From Gigaspora margarita (lineage: Eukaryota > Glomeromycota > Glomeromycetes > Diversisporales > Gigasporaceae), in the NCBI GenBank assembly GCA_009809945.1, contig WTPW01001603.1:78143-142142 (forward strand): a stretch of 64,000 bases of DNA, given 5' to 3'. The position numbers were made by a program, and so were the translations under genes. Of the stretch, positions 1 through 12,543 are shown one piece after another. Below the pieces are notes generated by a model that saw only the letters and a program-made list of their open reading frames with translations, did not search any database and had not been told where the DNA came from. Within the stretch, counting starts at the first letter, position 1; every line of letters starts with the position of its first letter.

Positions 1-1845
1 TTGAATCTTCGCCATTGATTCAACATGATGAACATCAAGATTATGCCGATTATTTCCATAAAACCATCTTAACATAGAAAAGTTTCTTTCGCACCCTGCC
101 TGAGAAGGCATTATCGAAAATAATTTTATTGCAAGTTTAATTAAAGGGCTTTCTTTATCTTCGTCCTCAAACGTAAGCCACCAATTAAGTGATGTTTCAC
201 TTTCTTTCTTATACTCCATATCAAAAGGATCTTGATTCCGTTTGTATTTTCTAAGATCATCTAATAAATCTGAACATGAATCTTCATCATTATTTAAAGC
301 CTTCCAATATTCAGATGCAATTTTACAAATTCGTCTAAATGTTCCCTTTTTTAATCCCAAACCACGACAACCAGGATGTAGAAAATATCCAAGTAAATAC
401 ACATCATGATCAAACTCCTTGTATCGACGATTAAATATACTAACAGCATTGTTTTTTAACACATTTTCTTGAGGTATCCAATTAATTGCAATAGCCAATT
501 TTATGTATTCAATGTAACAATCGGCCATTGTTGCAGTTTTGGATTCCACAATATTAATGGCAGTCTTAATCGGTTTAAAAATTTCTGAGATTATTTTACA
601 TGTTCGAAATAATTCTTTATCTTCAATATACTTAGATACATTTTTGTTAGTTAATATATTAGGATGTTCACACTTAATCTATATAATTTAATAAATGATA
701 TTAATATATAAGCAATTATATATAGACAATTAAATTAAATTACCCATTCAAAGATTGGACGTGCGCGCAATAATGAATCAGTTGTATTCCAAAGAGAACA
801 CCATCGTGTTTTGCTATACATTTTTAAATCACCACCTTTAATTTGCAAGTTTGATAATCCTTCTTTTAAAATAGCATTTGCACGATGGTTTCTGTTAAAA
901 AATCCAATAATTTCACTGCTTTGAGAAATCAGATTTCCAATTAATTTAAGTTTTATTAAATCGGTAGCAATAAGGTTTAGTGAGTGAGCTGCACACCGGA
1001 TATTTAAAATATGCGGATATTTTTGACTAATTATTTGTCATGCAACTCTAACATTGCTACCTCCATCCGTTACTATCCCAGCAAATTTGTTAATTCCTAT
1101 ATTTATAATAATGTTCTCAATTTCATTTGCAATATATTTTCAAGTTTGTGAAAATTTGGAATAATCTTTAAGCGCAATAAGATATTCGTGCCGGTCTGTA
1201 GTTGAAACTATATAATTATAAATCGAATCTCCATTCGGCGATGACCATCCATCAAGGGCAAGTGTTAAAAAGTTACACCTTCCTAATTCTGCATCAATTT
1301 TTAAGTTGATTTGTGCAGTCTCTTGTTCCAATAATCTATTCGAAAAGTGTCATACGACCAGGTGGCATATATATCGAATTAAGATGTTTAAATAAATCAA
1401 TCATAAATGGGTTGCTGATAATATCAAATGATGCGCCTGTCATAATCCAAGCTTTCAAAATGGCTTGGTCGATTTTATTTTGCTCATATGATGATAAATC
1501 ATGCTGTTTTGATGGGTTTTCATTAGAGCTTTTTGCTCGCTTGTAATTAGTAATCTTATCTGAAAGGAACTCTTGCCAGTGTTATTTTATAGTTTTAGGA
1601 ACATCGGGACAAATATTCGCAAGATGAGCTTCCATTTCCGCAGGACGTCCATAGCTCCAATATTTTGGGCAATAATGACAGGTTGCACTACGGTCACTAT
1701 TAACATTACTTGATATGTAATAATCCCAAATTTTTTCTTTTGGACGACCTGCACTTTTTCGTTTTAGTGACCTATTTTGTTCTTCTGAATATGTTTCAGT
1801 TTGAGATAGTTGGTTTAAATTTGTAGAGGTCGATTCATCGATCAT
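1..1845 (-). pseudogene. hAT-family transposase, decayed, running off the left edge
   Basis: Cut-and-paste transposase of the hAT superfamily, read on the minus strand from an ATG at 1845. The N-terminus carries a BED-type zinc finger (CHYC...H...C, about 1610-1690). It is followed by a DUF659-like catalytic region (LALDGWSSPNG, IVTDGGSN, CAAHSLNL) and the hAT C-terminal dimerisation region (SQAGCERNFSMLRW) ending at the window border. A 65-nt GT-AG intron fits at 679-743, joining PIFEW to IKCEHPN. The frame is broken by stops at 1582-1584, 1140-1142 and 1038-1040 (GVTDGG...VA-stop-QIIS, where CGA to TGA is the simplest change). There is also a one-base shift near 1336-1346. The motifs make the family assignment firm; the copy is inactive as read. 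Its right TIR was not located. Confidence 0.85.
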
Positions 1846-2822
1846 ATTAGAAGTTCGAAAGAGATTTCACTATAATAAGGATTTTTGTATCGTTGATATT
1901 TTAAATGATCATATGATTTATCAATGATTAAATTACTGTAATAATTTTTGCTTTTATAATTCTAAATTAATTATAATATTGCAATTTTTGTAATTACTTA
2001 GCAACAATATTTTTGTAAGGTAAATTATTTTTGCATCTAAATTTAATTAAGTTGGCAACGCTACTCCTGACCCTAAAAAAAATGTCCAAAAAAGTTTTAT
2101 TTTTCAGTAGCTTGTCAATTTTTTTATACATAATTTTAATACGTGACATTTATTGTCGCAGATCATAATTTAAAATGAAATCTATATTTTCTACTTAACC
2201 TGCTAACCTTCTAAAACTCACTAATACTTGTTTATTATAACTTTTTTTAAAATAAACCCTAACCCTAACCCTAATCCCTAACCCTAAAAAATGCACCCCA
2301 AAAAAAATTTAGTTTTTGAGATTTTTTATACTATAATTTCATTTTAATCTGGATTTCATTAATACGTGATATTTATGAACATATAAATAATCAATTAAGT
2401 GTAATAACGAAATAAAAAAGATAACTAAAAAATTATTGAATCCCGAAATTGACATCAGTCTAATAATGTTTAGGCTGAACAACCTATTTTACACTTGCCA
2501 GTTTGATTTTATATATAGGTTATATATAGATTTGGTTTCATTACAAATATCGGTTTGGTTTATTTTAAAGTCATATATACAAAAATATACTAGTGAAGTA
2601 GGTATAATAGGTAACAAAATTAATTTCTCACCAACTAATACAGTATTTAAATATAGTTAAAGTAATTACTAAGTTTGAATTATAGTTTTATTAAATTTTA
2701 GTATATATATTGTATAAAAAATAGTTTCTGTACACTAATTAAGTACGTACTAAAAATCTTACGTCCCAATATATTTGATTATGTTTTTTTTTTTAAAAAA
2801 AAAATAATAATATGATTCTCTT
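1846..2822. other. AT-rich intergenic region
   Basis: No supported gene. It separates the 5' end of the hAT remnant from the 3' end of the chitin synthase gene. The only structured item is a short telomere-like CCCTAA stretch. A 74-codon plus-strand ORF at 2436-2660 has hydrophobic, low-information composition and is not called. Confidence 0.6.
2255..2286. repeat. Interstitial telomere-like repeat (CCCTAA)n
   Basis: Four to five CCCTAA units with one spacer T (ACCCTAACCCTAATCCC type). TTAGGG is the usual fungal telomere unit. Here it is a short internal tract, not a chromosome end, because genes continue on both sides. Single CCCTAA-like units recur near 2063, 14963, 22835 and 29340. Confidence 0.75.
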
Positions 2823-5800
2823 CTATCCAAATATAGCGCGAAGAACTAAGTACCATACACTACCAAATGCTCTAATTGCTGATATACCTGTAAATGACCA
2901 AAATACTAAAAGCAAAATAAAAATAAAATAAAATAATTAAAAAAAAAAAATTCATAAAAGATCATTAATAAAAACGTTTCAAACAAATAAAGCTTACCAA
3001 AAGTCAAATAAGGGTTGAAAGCACTATCCGGACTAAAGGATTTAGCGTATCTTTGCCAAGTATTAGAAGTAAATAATAGGATGAGGAAACCGTTTGAAAA
3101 TATCCATGCAATTACTAAATTTGTTCTAAATAATTTATAATAGTCGTCCTTTTTCGTAGCGACATCACGATGTTCTTTCTCTTTGTGAACTTTGACTTTT
3201 AATTCATGTGTAATCTTATCATATGCACCATTGATATCTTCTCTCTCGGTGGGAACGTCAACTTTAAATACTTTTTTACCATCTTTTCCGGTTACTGCCT
3301 GTGCGCTATTCAAATTACCGGTACTACCATTGTCACCTTTTGTACCCCATGAAACGTCATGAGTATTGCAGAATGCGTAAACCATGAGAATATTGACGTA
3401 GAAAGGAACAAGTAAAATATATTGTAATAAACAAGTAAACATATGCCATGGTTCACCATGAATGAAAGATGTGATAAAGTATAATCCATAAGTTGAAACG
3501 ATAGAAATTACGATATCACGAAATGCTGCCTTTTTTAAAGCATTTTGAATGCTCGAAAAGTTCTTGAAATCAACTGGAGGTTTCACATTGTATAAAGACA
3601 GATAAACTGTATAGAATGCACAATAAAGCATAGTTGCCATAATAACAGCAAAAAGGATGATACAAAGCGTGTATATAAGCCTGGATCCTTGAGGGCGATT
3701 ACCCATCGAACAAATAAAGATCGTTATAATGACCATCAAATATAACGATCGAACAATGTCAAATAACTCGCTTCCAAAACCTCGGAAAGGGTCTGTTTCT
3801 CGATTTAAAGTGGTGGATTGAGCCAAAAAGAAGAAAGCCAAAAAGAAATTACCCTATTTATATAATGAGAAAAATGTGTTGAATAATGAATATAATATTA
3901 ACTATAAATAATTATAAATAATAAAAAAGTTTAATAATAATCTTACCAAGGCGAACCAATTAAATAATAGTTGAACGGCATTATACATGAATTCTAATTG
4001 TAACATTAACATGCGGTAAAATGGTTGTCCAGAAGTCCAAATACGCGTAAAGTTTGCAACAGAGTAGAAGGCAGCAAAGAAAGATCCATTTAACCAACGA
4101 CGACGTTGGGAAATAAATTCTGGTACATTATCTGGGACATCTGTTTCTGCTTTAGCAGACTAAAAAAAAATGTTAAATATTTATATATAACATTATTCAA
4201 ATATAGTAATAATGAACATGAAATAATAATGATGATTATACCTTGACATATTTCAATTTCCATGATTCATATTTCTTAGCGACTAGTTCGAAACATAGAA
4301 TACGATCTTCAGCCAAGTACATATTGGCATCAAAGACATTAGCTGCTCCCGAACCATGCATAGATTCACCTTTAAAGTAAGATGCTAAAGGACCTTTACC
4401 AGGAGATGTATTTTGTAAAGCTTTATATCTATATGCAGAGAAAGCACCTGGTAATACAGAGATATAACCAAAAACTGATTCTAAAGGTTTATCTAAAATA
4501 TTGGACATTTTATATTCAAAATTCTGAGATGCGACCAAGGGATTAATAAGGTACCTCCACCCAGGTCCAAGTTCTGCTTTTATTTCTCCACAAGCACCAC
4601 CGACATAAGGATCACGGTCAAAAGCTTTAAACAGATAAATAAAGTAAATAAATAATGATAAAAATTATAAAAAAATTGACGCGTAAACCAAATTATTAAA
4701 CATGTACCTTTCCATAAATGATAAATTGAAGTATGAGAAGGTTTTGTACCAACATCAAGTAAAACACAAACATTAGGATTCAATTGAGCAGCAAAAGCAT
4801 TGAAAAACCAACGATGTGAATTTAATTTTTTGGCATTTTTTTCTTTTAAACAAAACAAAACTTGAACTGGAGGAACATCTTTGTCCTGTCCTCGAATATT
4901 GAATTCACTATCAACCATTAATTGAGTAGTATATTCAAAAAGATGTGCAGTCACTGGTTTTCCGGCCACATTATCTTGCATTATTCCATCTTGATAAACT
5001 CCCATAGCGCCTAAAACATTTAGAGTTCGTCGATTAACCTTATTACGACCATCAGATACTATTACCACAACTACTTTTTGCCAACCCTCACGCCCCCATG
5101 TTTTCGATTTTTCTCTTGAACAGAGATGAGCAACATTTTTGATAGCAGAAGACATCGTTTTAATAAAGAGTTTATCTTCTTCGTTGTACATAGTCATAAC
5201 AATCATAAGTTCAGTCTTTCGACCATAAATATGAGGTCGGAGAAGATACTTGTTTTGAACAAAATCATCCGGATCACACGTGACAGCAGTGTATCGCATA
5301 GTATTAAATTCTTCTCCGTCATTGTATTTAACATTACGAAGTACTTTATCAGGTACTGGACAATCGAGCACTAAATTTCCATGAGTAAGCTCGACATGAC
5401 GCGCAGACTACATAATTTTAACAAAACAAATTTTATGAGTTTATTTGTAACATACAAAAGTCAATTTTCATATGTTTAGAACAACTCTTGCATAAATAAT
5501 ATTGTGTCACGCTTTGGTGTTGTATTTTCATTTTTTCCTTGGCGAGTATTTATATGCATACGATATTTATATATTTTTATGATATTTTTAACATACCCTT
5601 CTTCTTTCGTATTTTTCGTCGTTTATTCGTTGCTCACGTTCTCGTTCGTAATAAGTATTCTCTCTTCCATAATTATTACCATTTTCATAACCAAATCCAT
5701 TCGTTGGTTGTCTTTGAATTTGATTTTGATTCATGGGAGGAGAAACTCTCTCGTAATCATTTTGATATCCTTGTTGATATGCAGTTTGCTGGTATCCTCG

Positions 5801-5941
5801 TTGTTGTGGTGGTTGAAATCCTTGTTGTGGTCGTTGCGTAAACTCATATTCAGGTTGTTGTTGATAACCAACAAGCGAATGTTGAGATGGATTCCTTCTT
5901 GGATCATAATAGTTTGAATAAATATTATCCTGATACTCCAT
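2823..5941 (-). CDS. Chitin synthase (division 1, class I-III type)
   Basis: Integral membrane processive glycosyltransferase that polymerises UDP-GlcNAc into chitin at the plasma membrane. Six exons on the minus strand: 5597-5941, 4708-5407, 4242-4624, 3947-4159, 2998-3854 and 2823-2905, all with GT-AG introns of 82-189 nt. The first exon is Gln/Tyr/Asn-rich and variable. Exon 2 opens with the Chitin_synth_1N signature ([17 protein letters not shown]) and contains TMYNE and CVLLDVGT. Exon 3 gives [12 protein letters not shown] and AEDR. Exon 4 gives the catalytic QRRRW ([15 protein letters not shown]). Exons 4-6 hold the cluster of transmembrane helices. About 859 residues are expected, normal for the class. 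One oddity: the joined frame is off by one base at the start of exon 5, where a run of six T (3840-3845) should be five to read [12 protein letters not shown]. This is either a sequencing indel or a real frameshift. Confidence 0.93.
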
Positions 5942-7494
5942 TTAAATGAAGTATATTATATTGATTAATAAAATATTTTTTTAAAAAAGAATGTGCGTAA
6001 TAAAAGAATTTTAGAAATTTTTTATGATCGAAAATAAAATAGAATTAACGTATCACTGCCAGCAGAAATACTTTAGTAAATAATCTACAAAAAAAAAAGG
6101 GGAATAAAGGAATGGGGGGGCACTATGAGCTCAATTGATATGATACCAGCTAAAAAGTTGATCCTTTGTAGGGAAGAAAACTCTTCTCTAGTATTGAAAA
6201 GGATAGTCGGTAAGAAGGATATTGTAAAGAATTGGTAGGGCAAGGTTCTTTTGTATAATAACGAGATAATGAACGTAGTACATGTTCGCTCTCTAATATG
6301 TTCTAATATGTCTAATAAAATCGACCAAAAGTGTTACAATTCAATTTAATACGACCTATTTCGCCTATTTTGGAAATAAAATAATATTTATTTTAAGTAC
6401 TACATATATATTTGTTTATTGAACTTGTACGTATTCTGTTGATGGACTGTATTGTATAAAATTCGATGTTTCATATTAAATTACATATATATTTAAATAT
6501 GCTATGCGATGCCTGATTCAGACGTTTAGTCTAAGGTATAATAAATAGCAATTCCTAGCATTATTTTGCTATTCTTTAAACGAGCACTCTTTTTTTAAAA
6601 ACATTTACACACATGGTATAAAAGGAACCAATTATACTTAAGTGCATTTAATATTATAAATATATATATCTTTATTTAACAAGGACATCTTACACCTGTC
6701 AGTCAATAACGGTAGCCGTAGGTAAAACGAATAAAGAATAAACAAGCATATACAGATATGTATATCACATAAGGATTATCGTTAACACGTGATTATATGC
6801 ATACATTTGTATAACGATAATAAAATTTAGTTAAGTATTTTTAGGTTAACATTATAACGGATATAAAAATACTAATTCTGATATTCAAATACGTAACATA
6901 TCGGAGTTGGTAAATAATTTATTATATAACTACCTTTTTGGTACTCCGATTATTATGGTTGCACAAAAAGATAACAATATACTATTTAATATACTAGTTT
7001 GTTAAGATTAGTAACTAATCTTTAATGCAATATGGAGGATCTTCATGTAATATGAGACATAAAATTTACTCCTTCCGCAGAAGAAACATTTCATTTAATT
7101 GGTTTCGCTAACAAGTTTCTTAAGTCATGTGATTTTTATTATTCATGTGGTTATAATAAAGAACGATTACGATTACTAATAATAATTATTTGTTCCACAC
7201 TTTTAATTATGACTTATTCAGATTCTAATTATATAAAACTGAAGTTAGTTATCCTAAAATGCGTAGACCAATTATCATTTTATAAAATGAGATAACTTCC
7301 AGAATAACACGTTGACACAAGTATCAATATATAATTACATTTTCATTCTTAAACATATTTTACACAGGGTTTTTATTGCACTCAAAATGTTAAATTCTAT
7401 AAATACACTAAAAAAAACCCTACAAATAATCGTGTACAATTGTATACTAACATAAAATTATTTATTGTTTAATGACTAAAGATCTATACATTAT
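5942..7494. other. Intergenic region upstream of chitin synthase
   Basis: 1.55 kb with no supported gene. Both flanking genes are on the minus strand, so this holds the chitin synthase promoter and the 3' region of the PNS1-like gene. An A-run followed by G-rich sequence (about 6090-6120, ending in GGGGGGG) is the only compositional feature noticed. Confidence 0.6.
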
Positions 7495-10278
7495 TTATTG
7501 AATTTGAAAATTTGAAAATGCTTCGTGCGCCTTGGTACAATGAATTTTATTAGTGTCAAGATCAATTGCATAACACAAGAACGTCGCGTCCACTCTGTAA
7601 ATTAAATTAAATATTAAAAGATTTGGCAAAATAACAAAAAAAAAATGCGGTCGAAATATTGAAAAACTTACATATCCATCATAATGCATACAAAAAATTG
7701 TGAAATATAGTATGGAATAATGGATGCCAAAATGCCAACAACATACCCATATGATGATTGTAGTGAATGTGTGGCATATATAAATGTAGCAAACCCACAA
7801 AATAGTGATATCATTATAGTGCCAATCCATAGGATAATATTTGTTATAGTGTCTAAGAGGAATAAAAAATATATAACTTTCAGTGTTACCAAAATTTACA
7901 TCAATTGTGCTAAATAAATGAAAAAGGTTTATTACCATTAACTAGCCCAAAGACGAGATTCCGTCGAAATAATTTGGCGGTAAACACAGCTGAAGAAAAA
8001 TAACTCTCTCCAGAAATTCCAACGTATATCAAAGTATACTTATCTAGAACGCTTATTATTCCGTCAAGACACGCAAAGCAAGTTGTCATGCAGTAGAAAA
8101 TCGAGCCACGTTTGATATTCTATCAAATACAAAATATAGTTATAGTTACGATTTAAATTAATTAATACTAAAAAAATTTCTGATTTCAAATAAATTTATT
8201 ACTTTTTTAGTAAATTCGTTTATAAAATGTAAGAATCGAACGGTAGAAAGAATAAGTCCGCCCAAGCATACTGATCCTAATGAACTCGTGGTGGCCCTAC
8301 GAAGAGCCAAACTAGACGTATCTTGAGATGCATCTCGATCTAGCTCACGTCTTAAATGCAAAGATGCAGGCGCATATAGTAAGTAATCGACCGGCAAATT
8401 CAAGATGTATAACAATAAACCGCATTTTATCATACCTGTAGAAATACCAATCAGATACAACTCCCGCTAAAGTTACTCTAGATAGACATTAAAAAAAGTA
8501 ACCAAATTATTAAAAGTTTTACAAGGAATATGACAAACAACCTTAAAAAAACACTAACCTTTGAATATTGTATAAGACAGCAGATGTCCACAAATACATA
8601 AATACAAAAAATAGGAGTAAGTACGAATTTTGATAAAACATCCACGTGCCTTTTATCCACGAGAATATAATAATTAGTGAAATTTCTGAGAATTAAAATA
8701 ATAATCGAAAAGAAAAAATTAATCTATTTATTACTTGTTGATGTTTGAACCATATGGCCATATAAAAAGACTCGACTGAAAAATATCAACCATATTATTG
8801 TGAATATAATATAAGCTCCCAATATTATTAATGAAACATTAACCATCCGACGGTTGGCATTTAATATTTCACATGCAAGCTAATATATTTATGTGGAGTT
8901 AGTCATTATGTTATAATTTTTGTTTGCAAAAAAAAAGCTTTTCGTGAATATGGACCAACCTCAATTATATTTATTGTCTTTTTAACATTTTTCCTGCGAG
9001 TATATAAAAATACAACGGATCCGAGAGAAATAAAGAATGGTATAAATGACAAAGTCAAAAGCCTGTAAAAAAACATAGATTATTAATATAAATTCATGTA
9101 TTTATATAAAATGATAAAGTTAACTTTTGTCCAATAGACACTACATACAAATTATCCTGTGGATCTGGCTTTCCAGATTCTCGGAGAGGCCCAGTTAAAG
9201 ATGACACAAAAGCCCAAATAAACATCGCGGTAAATACAAAAGGGACAGATATTAACGTTCCCCATACTAAAGGCTACAAAATTAAAAGTATTATGCATAT
9301 TGTAACTTGGAATTTATATAAATCAAGATAAATATGCCTACTTGAACAAATGAGCGGAGAAAAAATAGCCAAACAAAACTTGAGCATAAAGAAAAAGTTA
9401 TAGAAAAGAAAATGGGCCCTACAGGAAAAAAAAACCAATGTTATAACAAAGTCTATAGAATGATTGAACAAAGTCTTTAAAGTGAATAACCATACATGCA
9501 CTATCACGAATAACAAAAAATACGGATTTGGTATGATCTTTGAATGGATAAGACTGTTAAAAATTTTAAAAATTTGGAATTTGTTAGAAATTAACTGTTA
9601 ATCATAAGGAAAAAAAACAATTCTCAAAACAATTCTCAAAACAATTACAACTTACATTGGTTGTAAATAATAAAATAATGCCTATTATGGTCATTGCTAT
9701 CAATCCAGTAATAAATAAAACTGCAAACACCGGATCCTTAAATTTGCGATGTGAAAGACCAGATAACAAAGGAGGTGGTATCTAAGAAAAAAAACGATTT
9801 ATTGTATATACATACATATTTTTTCTTGATAAAATAATCTGTTATAAAAAAAAAACTCACTGAAGACGAAGGAAGCAATCCATCAGACATAGTATTGCTA
9901 GAAATTCTGGTTGCGATCGAAGAGGGAACATCACGATAGATCTCTGCCGCAGTCTATAAAGTTAAAAATTTAAGTTTCTCAGCTAAATAAACGCAAAAAG
10001 TGATATGGCAAGTTCCTGACCTGTGTAGTTTGGTGAGTTGATAATGGAACTGTCGTTAAGAGTGCTGGATCAGGCTCTGATTCTTGATATTCGTCGTCAT
10101 CGTCATATTGATGATAATGTACTTGTGAGGTTTGTAATGAGATAGATTCACGGATCTCGGCTTCTGCTGGTAAAGTAGGAACCGAGTAAAATAGTGATAT
10201 TCCTGGTTCTTGAGACGAACCAGAAGAAATAGACTCCCTATTTCTATTCAGCAAGTCTTTTGTGTATTGAGAAAACAT
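7495..10278 (-). CDS. PNS1/CTL-type choline-transporter-like membrane protein (SLC44 family)
   Basis: Multi-pass plasma-membrane protein of the choline-transporter-like (CTL, fungal Pns1) family. Fourteen minus-strand exons with consistent phases give 596 residues: 10021-10278, 9861-9953, 9656-9781, 9496-9553, 9342-9418, 9125-9273, 8960-9062, 8735-8879, 8559-8685, 8436-8477, 8203-8350, 7936-8119, 7672-7852, 7495-7594. Introns are 49-102 nt with GT-AG ends. The N-terminal ~115 residues are cytosolic, acidic and Ser-rich. Transmembrane segments start in exon 3 (FAVLFITGLIAMTIIGIILL). Family marks are RSFVQPLVWGTLISVPFVF, WTSAVLYNIQRVTLAGVV, SDWYFYR, RRATTSSLGSVCLG and the C-terminus MDIVDATFLCYAID...KAHEAFSNFQ. 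No stop or frameshift is needed. Start: the ATG at 10278 opens the acidic exon 1. Substrate transport for fungal members is unproven. The 9419-9495 intron was chosen because skipping it keeps the family pattern. Confidence 0.88.
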
Positions 10279-10989
10279 GAGAAAAGTCGATCACTTATGT
10301 TTAAATCGATTAATATGACTCTTTTAAATAGTAAACCGTAGTTCTGTAGTTGGCTCTTCTTATCAGTTATAAGTTATATACGTCCTGCACTTATTATTTT
10401 ACGTATAAATATTAACTATTGTTACACGCAAAGTCTTTTGTACAGTTACACACGGTTTGTCACGCAATTCGGAGGTCATTTCATAAACAAAGTGATGAAA
10501 ACTATATAAATATAAAAAATCATGATCTTCAAAAAAATTTTTTCTTATTACAGTAATAAAATTATAAATTAGTTAGACTATATAGTTGCTTTGTAGAGGC
10601 CTGTATGGGGCGGGCCAAAGTTAAAAAATTCTCAAAAATTGCGAGCCCGATTTAAAATGTGGGCCAAACTTTTGAACGGTCCGTGCGGCCGGAAATTTTT
10701 AGACTCCTAGTTGTGTACTGTTTGTTGCCGATTCTTGAAATTTTATTGGCTGCTTAGATTTCTATAACGTCATAAGAAATATTTGTATCGTTAACAGTTA
10801 TCCGACATGTTGTACGAATTGATCTATTACCGCTATTGGACATGTTGAATCGGACCGGCTATTTGGACATAATTGGACATACAGTAGGCTCAAAATAATT
10901 TTGACATATGTTATCACATACGTAACTGAGGCTAACTGGACTTAAGGCAAAGGCTAAGGCTAATTGGACAAAGGCTAGGAATATTGGTT
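10279..10989. other. Promoter side of the PNS1-like gene; degenerate repeats
   Basis: No gene seen. 10600-10700 contains a GC-richer patch with GGGCCAAA-type motifs. 10840-10980 has repeated TTGGACA and AAGGCTAA words. These look like remnants of dispersed repeats. Confidence 0.5.
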
Positions 10990-11098
10990 CTTATGAGAAC
11001 ACTATTATAAATTTGTGTGATCAGTATAAATCTTTTACTGTTCACTATTATGATAAAAATTTTTGTGAACAGTAAAATAATAATATTGTTCTCATAAG
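10990..11098. mobile_element. Fold-back MITE with two nested inverted repeats
   Basis: Outer arms CTTATGAGAACA (10990-11001) and TGTTCTCATAAG (11087-11098) are perfect inverted repeats. Inside lies a second perfect pair, TTTTACTGTTCAC (11033-11045) and GTGAACAGTAAAA (11065-11077). No coding capacity. No clear target duplication was found. TTCTCATA-type ends recur near 12040-12078, 34031-34045 and 34191-34204. Confidence 0.65.
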
Positions 11099-11968
11099 TA
11101 TATAATGATAAAAATGCTTATCTAATTTATTACATGATTGAGATTTCAAAGCATGGAGGACTTTCGATTCCGATGATTTCCGGGATCGACGTTACACGAG
11201 TATTTATATCGAATGGTAGTATAAAACCAGAATTTTCGGGTATAAGTAAACTTTAAAAAACCAACTAATAAAATAGCTTCGTAGAAACGTCTTTTTAAGA
11301 AACTCAAGTTGCATAGGCCGTTCTTTTAACGTTTTTTTCTTATTTGTTATTATTTAAATAATTAACTCGTTAATTTTATTATAACCTTTACAGACTGTTT
11401 TCGAAAGTCAGAAAATATTTAATTCAATAGAAGTTGTTTTATTATGTACAATAGTTTTGTTAATTATGTAAAAAGTTTAAGAATATTAAATAAAGAACGT
11501 GTAACTTCTTATTAAAAACTTTTCTAATTAAGTTTCTATGCTTGTAAATTGTTTTATAAGCTGGGTGAAGAGTTTTATTCTTCTAAACGCGACTTATTTT
11601 ACTTCGAAGTTAAACTATAAAAGAAATAATGATATGTGTGGATTACGCCTGTTGATTGGCTGCGTGCTGAAAATGTGGTTTCTGATTGGTCAATTGCCGC
11701 ATGAAAAATTCCGTGCTTTTCCGAAAACATCTCCATGATTTCAATGAGGATATTTATAACATACATTATATATATATAGTCGAACCTCCCAAACCGGTAT
11801 GCATTGTGGACAGTTTTGTGAGAGGTTATCGGATTTGAAATCATTGTAAACTATTAGTTTCATATAGCAAACGAACTTGGTAATTTTGACAGGTTTTTGG
11901 TTTTGGGAGATTCAACTGTATATAAGTTATACACTGTGTATATATTTTTTTTTATTGTTTTTTTTTTT

Positions 11969-12015
<47 letters not shown>

Positions 12016-12360
12016 CGAGCATAAGTGAGAACATAAACAATAGTTTGAGAACAATCATAGCTATTATATTGTTCTCATAGAAAGTCCGAAGTTTCGAACA
12101 CTGATTGGAATGCTAACGCTAATAAACAAACCCATCATCGATGGTGGCTTAGCTCAATTTTTAAAGTATTTTTTGATTTTTCGAATGATAACAAATCGGG
12201 TGCAAATCGGATATCTGATTTTACAGCTGTTATTAAGAATTTTCCGAAAGATTTTTCGGCGATTCGGTTAAGTATGTGATTGTGGCAATAGGTTCGGTAT
12301 ACTGGTAAATTACGTAATTTAGGATCAGGTTCCTAATATAAAAATTTAGAAGGCTAATCA
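11099..12360. other. Gene-free region with long poly-T tract
   Basis: Small ORFs at 11538-11738 and 11599-11844 overlap on opposite strands and lack recognisable domains. A 43-base T run lies at 11971-12013. It is followed by a small inverted repeat (GAGAACAAT...ATTGTTCTC, about 12040-12078), possibly the end of a repeat element. Confidence 0.5.
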
Positions 12361-12474
12361 GTTCGAGAAATTGCTAAACACTTTGGTATTAGTAGATCTT
12401 CAATAAGTCCGGTTCTCAACGATATGGATGTATTGAAAAAACTTCCCGTACAGTACCACATTTTCGATAAATAT
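12361..12474 (+). pseudogene. Remnant of a helix-turn-helix transposase N-terminus
   Basis: The plus-strand frame reads VREIAKHFGISRSSISPVL, the HTH pattern of Tc1/mariner-type transposases, then runs 15 further residues to a stop at 12475. No catalytic DDE domain follows, so this is a fragment. A chance HTH-like match is possible but the motif is good. Confidence 0.45.
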
Positions 12475-12543
12475 TAAGTTTTTAAAATCTTATTTTGAGT
12501 TACATTTTTAAACCAGTCGATAAATTATTGATCCGTTTATTGT

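Noticed and set aside
5504..5917. Plus-strand hydrophobic ORFs opposite chitin synthase exon 1
   Set aside because: Shadows of a Gln-rich exon on the other strand.
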